Source of the DNA: Microvenator marinus
GTDB taxonomy: Bacteria > Myxococcota_A > Bradymonadia > Bradymonadales > Bradymonadaceae
Direction: 5' to 3'
Length of the DNA stretch: 64,000 nucleotides
NCBI RefSeq assembly: GCF_007993755.1
Contig: NZ_CP042467.1
Location: 1,836,001-1,900,000 of the forward strand
The notes under the pieces are model-generated. The model saw only the letters and a program-made list of their open reading frames with translations. It searched no databases and had not been told where the DNA came from. Positions within the stretch are counted from its first letter, which is position 1. Every line of letters begins with the position of its first letter. Shown here one piece after another: positions 8,908-16,788 of this stretch. The position numbers and the translations under genes are program-made.

Positions 8908-10542
8908 ATGGCAACTCTAATTTGTGAAAAGTGTGGCACACGTAATGCTGACACCATGTTGACGTGTCGGCGCTGTACCGCTCCTCTCGGCAAGCGCGAA
9001 GCCTCCATCAATATGCTCGGAGGCAGATGGAGCGTGGGCCCCGGGCTCGAATCCAACCCCCAACTTTTTAGCGGGCGCAACATTGAGACCGGCGAGGAAG
9101 TACTGATCAAGCGGCTGAGCCGAACGGCAGCCCTGGACCGATCGGTTCGCAGCTCGTTCATCAAAGAGGCGAGCATCCTTCGAGATCTTGAGCACCCACA
9201 TCTGATCAGAGTGATCGATGTGATCGAAGATCCCGCGGCCGGCGCCATTGTTCTGGCGAGGCCCGAAGGTCAATCCTTGGAATCCTACTTGGAGCGGCGC
9301 GAGTTTTTACCGATTCCTGTGGCTATTGCGTTTGGCCTGCAGCTCCTGGGCACCTTGGATTACCTTCACGAGCGCGGCGTAGTTCACAGAAACCTGACGT
9401 CTAAGGGCATCTTCATCACCAGAAACGAAGACACCGGCCTTCCGCACCTGATGATCACTGATTTCGGACTCGCCCGAAACATCCACCTCGCCGCGGGTCA
9501 GGACTCTTCAGAGACAGGCACCCTACTCGGGATGAAGGTTGCACCGCCTGAACAGACGAATCCCACGCCTTATATGGCCCCCGAACTCCTTCAAGACGAG
9601 GCCGACTCGCGAAGCGATATCTACTCACTTGGCGTACTCCTTTTTGAGATGATCACGGGCCGCCTCCCGGTCGGACATGGCGTACGCGACCCGGCCCAGC
9701 TGATTACGGCGATTGAGAGCGAGGCTCCGACGATTCTTCGCCTGCTTAAGCCCGAAGTGAGCTCCACGCTCGAAGACACGCTTCTACGCATGATGGCGAA
9801 GCGGCCGGACCAGCGCTACTTGGACATCTCCGAGACCCGCGCCGCCCTTCTGGCGTGTACTGATGCGACTATGGTGCGCGTGCCCGAAGGCCCGTTCTTG
9901 AGGGGCTCAGCCCCGTCAGACGACGCGGCGCGCGGTGAGGAGTTCCCGCAAAAGCCGCTCTGGGTGTCTGCGTTCTACATGGACCGCCTGCCCGTCACCG
10001 TTGCGCAGTTTCACTCGTATCTGAAGGCGACTGGGCTCGAGATGCCCGAGGCTTGGGTCAAGCACAACCCTCTTGAGTTCGGCGATTTGCCAGTGGTCCA
10101 CGTGACCTGGCATGAGGCCAAAGCCTATGCTGAATGGCGTGGGTGCAGGCTCGCCACCGAGGCCGAATGGGAAAAGGCCGCGCGCGGCGAGGACGGGCGA
10201 ATCTATCCGTGGGGCAATGAAGCGCCGCGTCCAGAACACGCCCAGTTTGCCTCAGATGTACGAGCCGCAGTGGCGAGCCATCCTGCGGGTGCAAGTCCTT
10301 ACGGTTGCCTCGATATGGCTGGGAATTGCTTTGAATGGGTTGAAGACTGGTACAGCTCAAACTACTACCCGCTCTCGCCCGAGGCCGACCCGAAAGGCCC
10401 CAACGCCGGCGAAAAGAAGGTGCTTCGTGGTGGCTCGTTTGTTCACGATGCCGCAGCGCTACGGTGCGCCTCACGCGGGCGTTACGTGCCTGACGAGCGG
10501 CGTGCAAATCACGGCTTCCGATGCGCCTGGTCTTTTGATTGA
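8908..10542 (+). CDS. Zinc-ribbon / pseudokinase / FGE-sulfatase-like domain protein
   Basis: A 544-residue protein in three parts. A zinc ribbon has C6, C9, C20 and C23 (CEKCGT...CRRC). The kinase fold (about 40-310) has a likely ATP lysine K68 (VLIKRL) and DFG at D185, but the catalytic loop reads HRN (N162, codon 9391-9393) instead of HRD, so phosphotransfer is doubtful. The C-terminal part (about 322-544) is a formylglycine-generating-enzyme-like fold (MVRVPEGPFLRGS, YPWGNEAP, RGGSF, GFRCA) that lacks the paired cysteines of true FGE. I chose the ATG at 8908 because the ribbon begins there; the upstream extension to 8815 looks noncoding. The next gene starts 3 bases after the stop. Confidence 0.88.
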   Translation: MATLICEKCGTRNADTMLTCRRCTAPLGKREASINMLGGRWSVGPGLESNPQLFSGRNIETGEEVLIKRLSRTAALDRSVRSSFIKEASILRDLEHPHLIRVIDVIEDPAAGAIVLARPEGQSLESYLERREFLPIPVAIAFGLQLLGTLDYLHERGVVHRNLTSKGIFITRNEDTGLPHLMITDFGLARNIHLAAGQDSSETGTLLGMKVAPPEQTNPTPYMAPELLQDEADSRSDIYSLGVLLFEMITGRLPVGHGVRDPAQLITAIESEAPTILRLLKPEVSSTLEDTLLRMMAKRPDQRYLDISETRAALLACTDATMVRVPEGPFLRGSAPSDDAARGEEFPQKPLWVSAFYMDRLPVTVAQFHSYLKATGLEMPEAWVKHNPLEFGDLPVVHVTWHEAKAYAEWRGCRLATEAEWEKAARGEDGRIYPWGNEAPRPEHAQFASDVRAAVASHPAGASPYGCLDMAGNCFEWVEDWYSSNYYPLSPEADPKGPNAGEKKVLRGGSFVHDAAALRCASRGRYVPDERRANHGFRCAWSFD

Positions 10543-10545
10543 ACC

Positions 10546-11508
10546 GTGACGAACGAACCTGAAAACATTCGCGTACGCGAGTTTGAGGTGGACCAAAACT
10601 TCGAAGGATGGCGCCTCGACTTCTTTCTTGTGGACCGAATCCCAAGGCTTTCGCGCACTCAGGCCAACCAAATCATCAGATTCGGAGATATCGAAGCGCG
10701 CCCTCACCGCGCCCTCAAACCCGCTACGCGCCTGCGTCTCGGCGAAGTCATCGTCCTTAGAGAGCACCTGCCGCCTGAAGAATTGCAGGACCACGAGGTC
10801 CAGATACTTTTTGAGGATCAAGACCTTGTTCTACTCTCAAAACCGGCGGGAATGCTCGTCCACGAGGCCGGCCAGATTCGGCTTAACACCGTTCAAGAGT
10901 TCTTGGTCAGACGAGGGTTTCCAGACGCCGAACCCGCCCACCGAATCGACCGCGAAACGAGCGGCGTCGTGGTTTGTGCGCTGAACAAAGAGACCGTGAT
11001 TCTGGCCCGAAAGGCCTTTGCAAAACACGACGCGATCCAAAAGACGTATCGCGCCATCGCTAGGGACCCGGATGGTATTTGGGAGCCGGGGAACACGCGA
11101 AAGATCACGACACCACTCGGCCTTGACCCCGAGAGCTTCCTAGGTGTGCGTATGACCATCGGCGAGCTGGCCTGCACCACTCATATCAAGCCCTTGAGAC
11201 GCGGATTGTTTGCCGGCGCGCCGGCGGTAGATCTGGAGATTCGCATTGAAACCGGCCGCCAACACCAGATTCGGGCACACCTCGCCCTTGAGGGCACGCC
11301 GATCATCGGTGATAAACTCTACACCTTCGACGACGAGTTCTTCGCGGCCGTGACGGCGAACCCTGAAGACTCGGAACGTCTGGCATTACTTGGTGCTCCG
11401 AGGCACCTCCTTCACGCATGGCGCGTCGAGCTCAAACATCCGCTCAATCACACACCCCTGATTGCCGAGGCCCCTTTGCCTGGCATTTGGGACGAATTTG
11501 AAGAATGA
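10546..11508 (+). CDS. RluA-family RNA pseudouridine synthase
   Basis: Converts uridine to pseudouridine in rRNA or tRNA. The 320 residues hold an S4-like N-terminal region (SRTQANQIIRFGDIEA, about 35-70) and the RluA catalytic domain, with the catalytic aspartate in HRIDRETSG and KPAGMLVHE ahead of it. The C-terminal block GRQHQIRAHLALEGTPIIGDKLY is typical. It starts at GTG (10546), three bases after the kinase/FGE stop, so coupling to that gene is likely. Which RNA site it modifies cannot be read from sequence. Confidence 0.92.
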   Translation: MTNEPENIRVREFEVDQNFEGWRLDFFLVDRIPRLSRTQANQIIRFGDIEARPHRALKPATRLRLGEVIVLREHLPPEELQDHEVQILFEDQDLVLLSKPAGMLVHEAGQIRLNTVQEFLVRRGFPDAEPAHRIDRETSGVVVCALNKETVILARKAFAKHDAIQKTYRAIARDPDGIWEPGNTRKITTPLGLDPESFLGVRMTIGELACTTHIKPLRRGLFAGAPAVDLEIRIETGRQHQIRAHLALEGTPIIGDKLYTFDDEFFAAVTANPEDSERLALLGAPRHLLHAWRVELKHPLNHTPLIAEAPLPGIWDEFEE

Positions 11509-11542
11509 TGAGCCGCAGCGCGTCCAAGGGACTGAGGTACGT

Positions 11543-12430
11543 ATGAAAACACTTTTGATTAGCCTGATCTTGCTCATGACTTTTTCCAGCCAAGCCTTTG
11601 CTTCGATCGGCACGGACACCTGGTTTATCTCACCGCGCCAGGCCAAGACTCATCTTCCGCGCTCCACGGTCCTAGACGTGCGCTCAGCGTCTGCATTTGG
11701 CATGGGACATATTCCGGGTTCGGTCCGCGTATCTTGGCAGCAGTTCTCCAAGCCAAGCGGTCCCGAACACGGTGAGCTCTTGGAGCCGGAAGCCCTTCAG
11801 GAAGCCATCCGAAAAGTCGGTGTATCGAATCAGATCCCGGTTGTGGTGATTGGTGATGCGAACGAAGGCTGGGGCGAAGAAGGCCGCATCGTATGGATGC
11901 TTCGAGCACTCGGTCATAAGCACGTGGCCATGGTGGACGGCGGCATCAAGGCGTTGAAACGCGCTAAGTTTGGCACCCGTATGGGCACCTCAGCCACACC
12001 GCAGCCCGGCAACTTCACTATCGAGATCGACCCGAGCCTCGTGGCCTCACACGACGACGTGAAGAAAGCCATGAAGGCCGCGCGCACCATCCTCGTAGAC
12101 ACGCGTGAGGGGCGTGAGTTTAGCGGGAAAACGCCCTACGGCGAGAAACGGGGCGGGCACGTCCCGGGCGCAAAACATCTTTATTTCAAGGAATTGATGG
12201 ATAAGAACGGTATGATCCTGCCCCGTGAAGAAATCGAGAAAAAGCTCGATGCCCTTGGAATCACCACCACCACACCCGTCATCGCCTACTGCACCGGCGG
12301 CATCCGCTCGGCATGGCTCGTCGCGGTGCTTCAGCATTATAAGTTCAAGGCATCGAACTACCCAGGCTCCATGTGGCACTGGGCCTCGATGCCTGCCGAA
12401 GAGTTCCCTCTGCAATCTGCGCAAAATTAG
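11543..12430 (+). CDS. Exported tandem-rhodanese sulfurtransferase
   Basis: A 295-residue periplasmic protein with a signal peptide (MKTLLISLILLMTFSSQAFA). There are two rhodanese domains: the first (about 30-150) lacks an active-site cysteine in its loop (VVVIGDANEGW); the second has C250 in AYCTGGIRSAW. One inactive and one active domain is the usual layout of thiosulfate or 3-mercaptopyruvate sulfurtransferases. CTGG differs from the classical loops, so the donor is uncertain. The ATG at 11543 was chosen for its signal peptide and the upstream ACTGAGGT; the frame stays open 27 codons further upstream without support. Confidence 0.88.
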   Translation: MKTLLISLILLMTFSSQAFASIGTDTWFISPRQAKTHLPRSTVLDVRSASAFGMGHIPGSVRVSWQQFSKPSGPEHGELLEPEALQEAIRKVGVSNQIPVVVIGDANEGWGEEGRIVWMLRALGHKHVAMVDGGIKALKRAKFGTRMGTSATPQPGNFTIEIDPSLVASHDDVKKAMKAARTILVDTREGREFSGKTPYGEKRGGHVPGAKHLYFKELMDKNGMILPREEIEKKLDALGITTTTPVIAYCTGGIRSAWLVAVLQHYKFKASNYPGSMWHWASMPAEEFPLQSAQN

Positions 12431-12437
12431 ACAAGGT

Positions 12438-12479
12438 CCAACTCCCGGGTTAGACCTTTAGGTCAACGATTGGGAGTTC
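12438..12479 (+). promoter_or_regulatory. Leader hairpin that can mask the ribosome binding site of the TPR lipoprotein
   Basis: AACTCCC (12440-12446) is complementary to GGGAGTT (12472-12478), which holds the Shine-Dalgarno GGGAG seven bases before the ATG at 12484. Inside the loop, GACC (12453-12456) pairs with GGTC (12461-12464), flanked by GTT and AAC, giving a second stem. The fold would close the ribosome site. There is no T-run, so it does not look like a terminator. Confidence 0.4.
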
Positions 12480-12483
12480 TGGC

Positions 12484-13437
12484 ATGCGCAAACGGCTCAC
12501 AGCCCTTCTGGCGCTTTTGATTTTGGGGAGTTTCGCGTGCAAGGAAGACCCGATGCGCGAAGGCATGGCTGCCGTCCTCGGCGGAAACCCAAATCTCGCC
12601 AAGACCTCGTTCGAGAAAGTCCTCAAGACCGACCCCAAAAACGTAGAAGCCAGACGTATGATGGCGGAAGTTCATCGCCTCAACAAAGACTACCATCTGG
12701 CCGAAGAGCAGCTACAGACGCTCTTAGAAGAATCCAAAGAGGACCAATCCCCAGAAGCCAAGACGTTTCGAAAGCGCGTTGACCAGCAACTCACAGATAT
12801 TTATTCCGAATGGGTGGACACGCTCGATCCAACTCAAGATCCGGCGCGTTTTGAAGAGATCACCAAACGTGGTCTGGACCACAATCCGCGGTCCAATCGC
12901 CTGAATACACTCCTCGTAGAATTCTACTTGGAGCGCGCGGATCGCCTCGTTGAGAAAGGCGACAAAGCCGGTGCAGCACAGGCCTTAGAAGAAGTCTCAA
13001 AGTACCCAGGCCTCCCCACACAGCGCGCAGACGCTCAACAGCGCGCACGAAACCTCAAGCTCGAGGTTTTCACCGAGACGGTTGACGCCCATATCAAGGG
13101 CAAAGAAGAGGAATGGGCGAGCTCTCAACGCTGGGACGCGGCCCGTAAGACCTTGAGCCAAAGGCTGAGGGCCGAAGTGGACCGCAAACTAAACCCACGA
13201 AACGACGAACACTTAAAGACCGCTCAGGACTCTCTAAACGAGAAACTAGGGGCGGCGCGCGTAGCCTTGATGGCGGAATTGACCGGCGTGGACTTCAAAG
13301 ATGCTGGAGAATGGCAAGAAAAAGACCTCCCGGCGGTGGAGGTCAAAGATATCTCGATGGTTCGAGGTGAGGTTAGCGCCACGCTTGTGATGCGTCAGCA
13401 AGACGCCGTGCGTGCCGCGTTTGAGAAGACGAACTAG
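12484..13437 (+). CDS. TPR-containing lipoprotein
   Basis: A 317-residue lipoprotein. The signal peptide ends in the lipobox GSFAC, with the lipidated cysteine followed by KED; Lys at +2 does not suggest Asp-type inner-membrane retention. The mature N-terminal half has tetratricopeptide-like helical pairs (AVLGGNPNLAKTSFEKVLKTDPKNVEARRMM in two halves, then LNKDYHLAEEQLQ); the second half is helical, charged and unassigned. Such proteins usually serve as scaffolds in envelope assembly. Its leader can fold to hide the ribosome site (12438-12479). The 3' end overlaps the convergent acidic-protein gene by 4 bases. Confidence 0.82.
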   Translation: MRKRLTALLALLILGSFACKEDPMREGMAAVLGGNPNLAKTSFEKVLKTDPKNVEARRMMAEVHRLNKDYHLAEEQLQTLLEESKEDQSPEAKTFRKRVDQQLTDIYSEWVDTLDPTQDPARFEEITKRGLDHNPRSNRLNTLLVEFYLERADRLVEKGDKAGAAQALEEVSKYPGLPTQRADAQQRARNLKLEVFTETVDAHIKGKEEEWASSQRWDAARKTLSQRLRAEVDRKLNPRNDEHLKTAQDSLNEKLGAARVALMAELTGVDFKDAGEWQEKDLPAVEVKDISMVRGEVSATLVMRQQDAVRAAFEKTN

Positions 13438-13922
13438 TTTTTGTTGCAAACTAGACGTTTGATGCCGCTCTCAAAAATGATTTCAACTTTCGTTGGGGTG
13501 AGAATCGCGTTCACAAAACCGATGCCGAAGGACGGATGAGCCACCACTTGGTTGGCTTCGTACTGGTCCGAGATGGCATAAGGTTTTGGGAATTTGGTGT
13601 CGATCTCTTTGTTGAGCGTCTCCCAAGCCTTCTTGATGCCGTCTGCTGAGTCGAGCTCGGCGCGGTCGAGAATGGTCTCGATCACACCCGCACGTTTCTG
13701 CACCATCGCGAGACGCTTTGGGTTAGCGCGAAGAGCTTGCTCGTAGGTCTTTTCATCGAACCCAACTTCAAGCGGCTCTTCTTTGCTCGACTTCTCGTCT
13801 ACGTCGGAGTCGTCGAGATCCACATCATCATCAAGGTCGGCTTCGAGGTCTGCATCATCATCAAAATCGTCCTCGAACTCCTCAAAGCTCTCTTCCGGTT
13901 CTTCGATTTCGTCGTTGGCCAT
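13434..13922 (-). CDS. Conserved acidic protein with a C-terminal Tudor/SH3-like beta segment
   Basis: 162 residues, probably cytosolic. The first 50 residues are almost all Asp and Glu (EESFEEFEDDFDDDADLEAD), likely disordered. The middle is helical. The end (about 120-162: VAHPSFGIGFVNAILTPT, KVEIIFESGIKRLVCNK) has the pattern HP-FG-G-V...V-F-GIKRLV seen in small Tudor/SH3-like barrels such as the UvrD C-terminus and CarD-like modules. I chose the ATG at 13922, which has GGAG upstream, over a longer frame to 13964. The function is unknown; binding to nucleic acid or RNA polymerase is only inferred from the fold guess. Confidence 0.75.
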   Translation of the reverse strand: MANDEIEEPEESFEEFEDDFDDDADLEADLDDDVDLDDSDVDEKSSKEEPLEVGFDEKTYEQALRANPKRLAMVQKRAGVIETILDRAELDSADGIKKAWETLNKEIDTKFPKPYAISDQYEANQVVAHPSFGIGFVNAILTPTKVEIIFESGIKRLVCNKN

Positions 13923-14027
13923 GGTCTTTCTCCAGCGTATTTCAAGGTGAAGTGGCGGCAACATATGTAGAATGTCGGCGTGTAAGTCAAGACTGAATCG
14001 GGGGCGTGTTCATTCTGGGCGTCGGCG

Positions 14028-14052
14028 CACCAAATTTGTAACGAATTTGGTG
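14028..14052. promoter_or_regulatory. Perfect 9-7-9 inverted repeat, candidate operator
   Basis: CACCAAATT (14028-14036), seven bases (TGTAACG), then AATTTGGTG (14044-14052) form a perfect palindrome of 25 bases. It lies 41 bases before the ATG at 14094, between two divergent genes. Size and symmetry suit a dimeric regulator. There is no T-tract, so it is not a terminator. Confidence 0.4.
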
Positions 14053-14093
14053 ATTGGCTACGGTCCAGTAGTCATTAATTTTTGGGAGTTTCT

Positions 14094-14870
14094 ATGTTGA
14101 AGTGGATGGTGGTGTTCTTCTCCTTGATGTTTACGTCGGCAACAGCTTATGCGAACTGCCTCGTACCGGATGCCATCGTGCTCGGAACGTATCCCGCAGA
14201 TGGCGGGACCAATGTACCGCTCAATGCCAAATTTATCGTCTTCACCCCCTTACCTGCGTTATCGGCAACCCTCAACGGTGACCCTTTAACACGTGAGACC
14301 GGCAACATCTGGACGGCGTCCACAAACTTGGCTCCCAGCACAGCCTACACCCTGGTTTTCGAATTGGACTCTGATGGCCAAGAGCCAGTATTTCAAGACG
14401 TTAGTTTTCAATCCGGCACAGAAGTGGTGGATGCTCCTTCCGCACCCGTCGTCCATGGCTATGGTGAATTTGATGCTTCACTCGTTCCTGACGAAGACTG
14501 TCGCAACCTCGCCAAGAGAACCGGCTGTGCGGATTCGGAAGATCCGGACTTCCTCACATTCGACGTAGAGGGCGAAGGAGACTTCTACATTGCGAATGTG
14601 GATGGACACCCTGAGTTCCACCAACTCTGGCCCGGAAACTGTGGCGCGCCGAGCTGGGAGGGTTACGGCGGGTCATGTTTTGACGTGTACACCATCGAGA
14701 ACGGCCTACTTTCTGACCCAACCCAAATCTGTGGTCCCACTGAGCCAGACGACGAGGACCAGGACAACCTGGGAGGCGATGCGGACGACTCCGGCTGTCA
14801 GTCCGTCGGCGGCTTGCCGAGCATGCTAGGTTTCTTGTTTCTGATTTGGGGTTTGCGACGTCGTCACTAA
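14094..14870 (+). CDS. Exported Ig-like domain protein with MYXO-CTERM-like tail
   Basis: About 258 residues. A signal peptide (about 1-20) is followed by a bacterial Ig-like module (GTYPADGGTNVPLNAKFIVF; SATLNGDPL; LAPSTAYTLVFEL), a Cys-containing region and an acidic spacer. The end reads Cys-Gln-Ser, a hydrophobic helix and RRRH (GCQSVGGLPSMLGF then GLRRRH). That Cys / membrane helix / Arg cluster is the layout of MYXO-CTERM sorting tails, so the protein is probably surface-anchored after processing. The ATG at 14094 has GGGAG six bases upstream (14084-14088); a TTG at 14082 is less likely. Its last 25 bases overlap the frame of the damaged XRE gene. Confidence 0.75.
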   Translation: MLKWMVVFFSLMFTSATAYANCLVPDAIVLGTYPADGGTNVPLNAKFIVFTPLPALSATLNGDPLTRETGNIWTASTNLAPSTAYTLVFELDSDGQEPVFQDVSFQSGTEVVDAPSAPVVHGYGEFDASLVPDEDCRNLAKRTGCADSEDPDFLTFDVEGEGDFYIANVDGHPEFHQLWPGNCGAPSWEGYGGSCFDVYTIENGLLSDPTQICGPTEPDDEDQDNLGGDADDSGCQSVGGLPSMLGFLFLIWGLRRRH

Positions 14871-15211
14871 ACCCTCTTCGCTCGTTTCACCTACAGCTAG
14901 AAGAAGAGGTCGAAACCTACGAGCGACTTAAGCGAGGTGATGTAGGTGAATTGTTGAACCTTCACGGACTTGGTCACACCTTGGTTGCCCTGCGAATCGC
15001 ACTCGGCCTAACTCAGCGAGAGTTGGCTCAACGCCTCGGAGTCCACGAATCGCAGGTGTCCCGCGATGAGAGGAACGAGTACCACGGCATCACTGTCGAA
15101 CGCGCAAGCCGCGTCTTGGACGCGATGGGTGTTCGGCTCCGCAGCCTCTTTGAGCAGCCCATTCTCCCAGATGCCGTGGATCAGAAATCTAGCAAATCTG
15201 CCCTGCCATAG
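14860..15211 (+). pseudogene. XRE-family helix-turn-helix regulator, 5'-truncated remnant
   Basis: The frame encodes LNPLRSFHLQLEEEVETYER, then a classical HTH (ALRIALGLTQRELAQRLGVH; ESQVSRDERNEYHGITVERA). Relatives as I recall them are about 130 residues, with some 45 residues before this block. Here that part is missing: the frame runs upstream into the 3' end of the Ig-like gene, and no ATG, GTG or ribosome site precedes the conserved block; the only candidate is a TTG at 14846 inside the neighbour. The best reading is a regulator that lost its 5' end at a junction near 14860-14870. A short functional product from the TTG cannot be excluded. Confidence 0.6.
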
Positions 15212-15252
15212 GTCTCACCAAATACAAAGGTTTGCCATCGCTCATCCCGCAC

Positions 15253-15720
15253 TCAGCAGACCTGATAGAACTGCACCCCTGCAGTGCTCCCTGTCATCTC
15301 GCAAGTTAACACATCCACCGCAAAGTTTCTTTCGGGGAAACACGTATTCAACCAGCCCCTCCACGACAAGCACAGAAGACTAGCGAGTAAGATATCTTCG
15401 TCGTCAGTGGTTACACGAGAAGACGGCCTGAAGAGATATCCCACTTCGATCAAGTTGAAGGAAGCTTCGACCTCTGCGCGAGTTTTTGATGGATCACGCA
15501 GAGCTGCTCGAAATCTAGATTCCGCTTCTTCATCAGCAACATTCCAAGAAAGGAGCACGCAGTCGTCAATCATCACAAGTTTCGGCAAGAACAAACCTGA
15601 ATAAAGCAGGGCTTGAATCGGCGTTCCGTGAAGGTGAACATAGTCGTCAAAATCAACTCTTCCTTCCAATCCTCTGAAATGTTCTCCAAGTGTTTCCAAG
15701 AGCTGTTCCATAATCTTCAT
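15253..15720 (-). CDS. Hypothetical protein, orphan small gene
   Basis: 155 residues, not recognised. No signal peptide or membrane segment. The protein is mixed alpha/beta with an acidic N-terminus (LLETLGEHFRGLEGRVDFDD) and several central Trp/Cys residues (CLSWRGWLNTCFPE). The ATG at 15720 was chosen; a TTG two codons upstream is possible and the ribosome site is weak. It is the first of three minus-strand small genes with no housekeeping homology beside a broken XRE gene, a setting typical of immunity or toxin-antitoxin gene patches. That role is inference from context only. Confidence 0.55.
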   Translation of the reverse strand: MKIMEQLLETLGEHFRGLEGRVDFDDYVHLHGTPIQALLYSGLFLPKLVMIDDCVLLSWNVADEEAESRFRAALRDPSKTRAEVEASFNLIEVGYLFRPSSRVTTDDEDILLASLLCLSWRGWLNTCFPERNFAVDVLTCEMTGSTAGVQFYQVC

Positions 15721-15943
15721 ACTCAATATCCTCGAGGCAACTCGCCTTCTGTCGGCTTTCGCGGCACTTTTGGACGTGACCCTGACCCTTTTCCCTTAAC
15801 TCGCTCCGGATGCCGGGATTCTGTGCACGGATTCGCGAGATCATGATGGCTCCAAAGGTCGCCATTGCAGTCGACGGGTGCACGGCAAGATGCGTTCCTG
15901 AGACATTGACTACTAAACTTATGTTTCCTCTGAGTCACCCTGT

Positions 15944-16210
15944 CTACCACACAAGATTGTACAGAATTTTCGCGAATTCTTCGGTGGAATCGAGATCTCC
16001 GCTCAAGCCTATTGATTCCGTTTCCACCTCCCATAGGTAGGCAATTATCTGGTCAAGACTCGGCTTCTCTTCCAATAGCCTACACAGTGCGGGTATGTAA
16101 CCGTCGTACTCACCCATCTCGTCCGTAAAGGCTGAAACGCCAATTGGGTCCCACTCTTTGTGAACTGCTTGACGCACACGATCATAGAGATTTGGGATAA
16201 CTTCATCCAT
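15944..16210 (-). CDS. Small protein resembling DUF1871/immunity-type proteins
   Basis: 88 residues, cytosolic, acidic. The pattern WDPIGVSAF, then DEMGEYDGYIPALCRLLEE, then IIAYLWEVETESIGL matches what I remember of a family of small bacterial proteins (DUF1871-like) in which W-DPI, DEYD-Y and a terminal helical pair are conserved; some are encoded as immunity proteins or orphans in polymorphic-toxin loci. The start is firm: GGAGG lies seven bases before the ATG. No toxin gene is seen nearby. Confidence 0.65.
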   Translation of the reverse strand: MDEVIPNLYDRVRQAVHKEWDPIGVSAFTDEMGEYDGYIPALCRLLEEKPSLDQIIAYLWEVETESIGLSGDLDSTEEFAKILYNLVW

Positions 16211-16302
16211 CTATCTGCCTCCTGGAATGATTTCAAATTGCGAACGACTCGTCGCTCACAAGCCGCAACGCCGAGGCCGTAATCTCCCACCAAACGCTTT
16301 CG

Positions 16303-16752
16303 CTAGAGTTTTCGATTCAACGACTTAGCAGCCTTTTCGACTTCCTCCTGCGACAAGGGAGGTTGGACATGTTCGAAGAAAACGGTGAGGTCATATGGAG
16401 TATCGCTCAATAACGCCTCAATGTGAATGTGAGGTGTTTCGGCAACGCCACCACTTGCAAGTGCACGCAACACAACGCCGAGAAGGCACTCGATTTGATT
16501 GATCCCAAGAAGAAACTCCAGCTTGTTATTGACACGTGTAACCGTACCCTTCGAGACCCTATCTTCACCGTGTAGGACCTTAAGAGTGACGATTTCAGTA
16601 CCCGTTAGAAAGACGACGGCGGGAACAATCTCCCATACTAACATCATCAGCCTAATAGCGACCTCTCCCAACTCATCGGAACGGAAGTAGAGAATATACT
16701 CTCCGTTACCCACCAAACCCGAATCGCTCAACTGCATCATTTGATTCATCAT
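16303..16752 (-). CDS. Hypothetical protein, orphan small gene
   Basis: 149 residues (two adjacent ATGs at 16752 and 16749, with GAGG upstream). Not recognised. It lacks a signal peptide; one hydrophobic stretch (MMLVWEIVPAVVFL) could be a buried strand pair or a membrane segment. The middle has beta-strand character (EIVTLKVLHGED; PHIHIEALLSDTPYDLTVFF) and the end is helical and basic. It lies just downstream of SulP on the same strand (36-base gap), so read-through is possible. An immunity-type role is suggested only by its neighbours. Confidence 0.55.
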   Translation of the reverse strand: MMNQMMQLSDSGLVGNGEYILYFRSDELGEVAIRLMMLVWEIVPAVVFLTGTEIVTLKVLHGEDRVSKGTVTRVNNKLEFLLGINQIECLLGVVLRALASGGVAETPHIHIEALLSDTPYDLTVFFEHVQPPLSQEEVEKAAKSLNRKL

Positions 16753-16788
16753 CTCACCACCTCAAGTGCCGCAGGACAGAGCCAAACA

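Noticed and set aside
15653-15930. Minus-strand frame with a protein-like stretch (NVSGTHLAVHPSTAMATFGA, then MISRIRAQNPGI)
   Set aside because: It looks partly coding and may be a remnant of an older gene, but it has no ribosome site, overlaps the 155-residue gene's start, degenerates after about 45 residues and matches no family I can name.
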